Below, in pieces: positions 62,347 through 64,000 of a stretch of DNA of 64,000 nucleotides (positions are counted from its first letter, which is position 1; each line of letters begins with the position of its first letter). The notes beneath the pieces were generated by a model. That model saw nothing but the letters and a program-made list of their open reading frames with translations, was not told where the DNA came from and made no database searches. Both the position numbers and the translations under genes were made by a program. Where the stretch lies: contig NZ_AP023410.1 of assembly GCF_000193495.2 (NCBI RefSeq), positions 3,247,501-3,311,500 on the forward strand, written 5' to 3'. This stretch comes from Acetobacter aceti NBRC 14818 (GTDB lineage: Bacteria > Pseudomonadota > Alphaproteobacteria > Acetobacterales > Acetobacteraceae).

Positions 62347-63855
62347 ATGTCGTTGCATTGGCTGCTGTACGTCGCGCCAGCACGTAAGAAAATCTACTAT
62401 GTCATGGCAGCTCCGATTGCTCTGTCCATAATGGAACTGGGGACAAGCCTGTTCTGGCTGCGGACGGGGGTAATTGCCAAAGCGGATTCGTTTCTGGTCG
62501 CTGGAAGTGCTGTCCAGCTTTTGTTTTTTGTGCTGGTGACGTATGTCCTTGTGCAAACTATGGTAGCTCCTTTTGAAAAAATTGTTTCTGCAACGGAGCA
62601 AATTGCTTCAGGTGACCTTGATGCCACTATTCCGTATCAGCAGGCCAAAGACTGCATAGGTCGTCTTGCAAAGGCTCTCACATGTTTTCGTGATCAGGCG
62701 CTGGAGAATGTTCGTCGTCATCAGGGGGCGCTTGAGCAGTCGCAGGCGGCCGCCGCCAAGCAGAAAGAGTTTGCCGCAAAAAGCAATGAGATGCAGCAGC
62801 GGACCGAAAAGCTGATGGGAGAGCTGATGAAGGGTATGAAACGCCTTTCGTCAGGTGATCTGAGTTTTCGATATGCAGAAGCATTTCTTCCGGAATATGA
62901 AATGTTCCGGGAAGATTTCAATGCGGTTGCCGAGAGATTTTCCAGCACGATTGGTCGGGCAGCCTCCAGTGCGTCCACAATTGCAGACAGTTGTTCAGAA
63001 ATAGCTCTTGCCTCTGATGATCTGGCGCGTCGTACTGAACATCAGGCGGGAAGTCTTGGTGAAATCGCCAGTGCTGTGAATACGTTGACGCAGCGTGTCC
63101 AGAAAACGGCTCAGGATGCAATGGATGCCCGTAAAGCGACGGGTGGTGCGCGTGAGCAGGCTTCGGAGTCTGCGTCTGTAGTGCAGTCCGCTGTCAAGGC
63201 GATGCATGAGATTGAGGAATCTTCCACCAAGGTTGCTGATATTCTTGGTGTGATGGATGAAATCGCCTTTCAAACCAATCTGCTTGCATTGAACGCCGGG
63301 GTTGAGGCGGCTCGTGCGGGAGAGGCTGGGCGAGGATTTGCTGTAGTGGCGACGGAAGTTCGTTCCCTGGCTCAGCGTTCAGCGGTGTCCGCCAAGAATA
63401 TCAAGGAACTGATTGCTCTTTCCAGTCGTCAGGTCTCGACAGGTGTAACGCTTGTCAGTCAGACGGGTGTAGCACTTTCAAAAATTTCCGAAAATGTAGA
63501 AACCATTTCAGAAATTATTGATTCCATATCTTCTTCGGCTCAGGAGCAGGCAGATAATCTCGGTCGTATCAATGGTTCGTTAGGAGAAATGGATCAGGCG
63601 ACCCAGCAGAATGCCGCGATGGTCGAAGAGACAACAGCTGCAAGTCACAGTCTCACTCATGAAGTTCAGGATCTGGCGAAGGCGGTGTCAGAGTTTAGTA
63701 TAAGCAGGAACTTTGTAAAAAATATGGGAGAGACAACGAGGAGCACTCGGTCGTTGCAGGTGAAGACTGGTCCTGCCTCAGCTCCTTTGCCTGCCCCAAA
63801 CCCGGCAGCAGCCGCACGTCATACGGTTTCTGATGATGGCTGGGAAGATTTCTGA
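62347..63855 (+). CDS. Methyl-accepting chemotaxis protein without a periplasmic sensor domain
   Basis: 502 residues. Two membrane helices (about 18-38 and 50-72) are joined by a very short loop. A HAMP region (73-125) and a second HAMP-like segment (about 165-215) follow, then the signalling domain with the highly conserved tip DEIAFQTNLLALNAGVEAARAGEAGRGFAVVA. Methylation helices flank it. The C-terminal GWEDF resembles the CheR/CheB tether NWETF. With no ligand-binding domain it may sense membrane state or cytoplasmic signals. AAGGGTG precedes the ATG. Confidence 0.92.
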   Translation: MSLHWLLYVAPARKKIYYVMAAPIALSIMELGTSLFWLRTGVIAKADSFLVAGSAVQLLFFVLVTYVLVQTMVAPFEKIVSATEQIASGDLDATIPYQQAKDCIGRLAKALTCFRDQALENVRRHQGALEQSQAAAAKQKEFAAKSNEMQQRTEKLMGELMKGMKRLSSGDLSFRYAEAFLPEYEMFREDFNAVAERFSSTIGRAASSASTIADSCSEIALASDDLARRTEHQAGSLGEIASAVNTLTQRVQKTAQDAMDARKATGGAREQASESASVVQSAVKAMHEIEESSTKVADILGVMDEIAFQTNLLALNAGVEAARAGEAGRGFAVVATEVRSLAQRSAVSAKNIKELIALSSRQVSTGVTLVSQTGVALSKISENVETISEIIDSISSSAQEQADNLGRINGSLGEMDQATQQNAAMVEETTAASHSLTHEVQDLAKAVSEFSISRNFVKNMGETTRSTRSLQVKTGPASAPLPAPNPAAAARHTVSDDGWEDF

Positions 63856-63892
63856 TCTTCCAATTGGCTCTGACAAGAACAAGGATCATCTA

Positions 63893-64000
63893 ATGCCTGC
63901 TACCATCATGATTGTCGATGACTCCCGGACAATGCGCGATATGTTATGTCGAACTCTTGAGGGGGCTGGCTACCAGGTGGTGGAGGCTGTCGACGGGAAG
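63893..64000 (+). CDS. CheY-like response regulator (3' end outside window)
   Basis: The first 36 residues read MPATIMIVDDSRTMRDMLCR and continue into a VVEAVDGK end. The two acidic residues of the metal site (VDD) and the DSRTMR segment are typical of CheY. AAGGA precedes the ATG. The gene runs off the window and starts 37 bases after the chemoreceptor, so a chemotaxis cluster probably continues to the right. Confidence 0.85.
   Translation, partial: MPATIMIVDDSRTMRDMLCRTLEGAGYQVVEAVDGK

Overview
The window is 64 kb of high-GC bacterial DNA with densely packed, often overlapping genes. Its content points to a motile, Gram-negative alphaproteobacterium, most likely an acetic acid bacterium (Acetobacteraceae). 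That placement is an inference from gene style and the insertion-sequence types, not from a marker gene. No rRNA, tRNA or CRISPR array was seen.

Left part (1-9.9 kb): the end of a nucleoside-type ABC permease, a Gfo/Idh/MocA oxidoreductase, and a class I ribonucleotide reductase (nrdA, nrdB) behind two NrdR-like boxes 31 bp apart. A minus-strand cell-surface block follows: a polysaccharide flippase, two tandem thymidylate-kinase-like P-loop proteins and a membrane-anchored proline-rich protein. Three copies of an A/T-rich hairpin repeat sit just after gene ends here.

Nitrogen salvage (10-28 kb): a minus-strand overlapping operon (hpxW-like, allC, pucG, puuE, uraD, uraH) carries urate breakdown from 5-hydroxyisourate onward. 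It is preceded by an ammonium-transporter-like protein that lacks the twin histidines. After a Sel1-repeat gene and a transposase relic, a LysR regulator diverges from a plus-strand operon: N-carbamoylsarcosine-amidase-like enzyme, HyuA, HyuB, NCS1 permease and a cytosine/creatinine deaminase. Together these could import creatinine and take it through N-methylhydantoin to sarcosine.

Mobile and degraded zone (28-35.5 kb): broken IS5-type and IS110-type elements, a very AT-rich TonB-dependent receptor gene, an integrase relic joined to a VapC-like fragment, and an FRG-domain gene cut by an exact 22-bp tandem duplication.

Right part (35.5-64 kb): a CzcCBA-type metal efflux operon; hemC, hemD and a methyltransferase opposite tsaD; a secreted YVTN beta-propeller; a ferredoxin-NADP reductase; a lower-GC RelA/SpoT-domain gene; a YeiH/LysR divergent pair; glutathione reductase; a canonical amtB without glnK; and a small secreted protein. 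The most unusual gene is a 1223-residue protein joining beta-strand repeats, a Hint self-processing domain, two Hint-associated domains, a coiled coil and a glycosyltransferase-like domain. An orphan type II pseudopilin, a lytic transglycosylase, a FAD amino-acid/amine oxidase, a chemoreceptor and the start of a CheY-like gene close the window.
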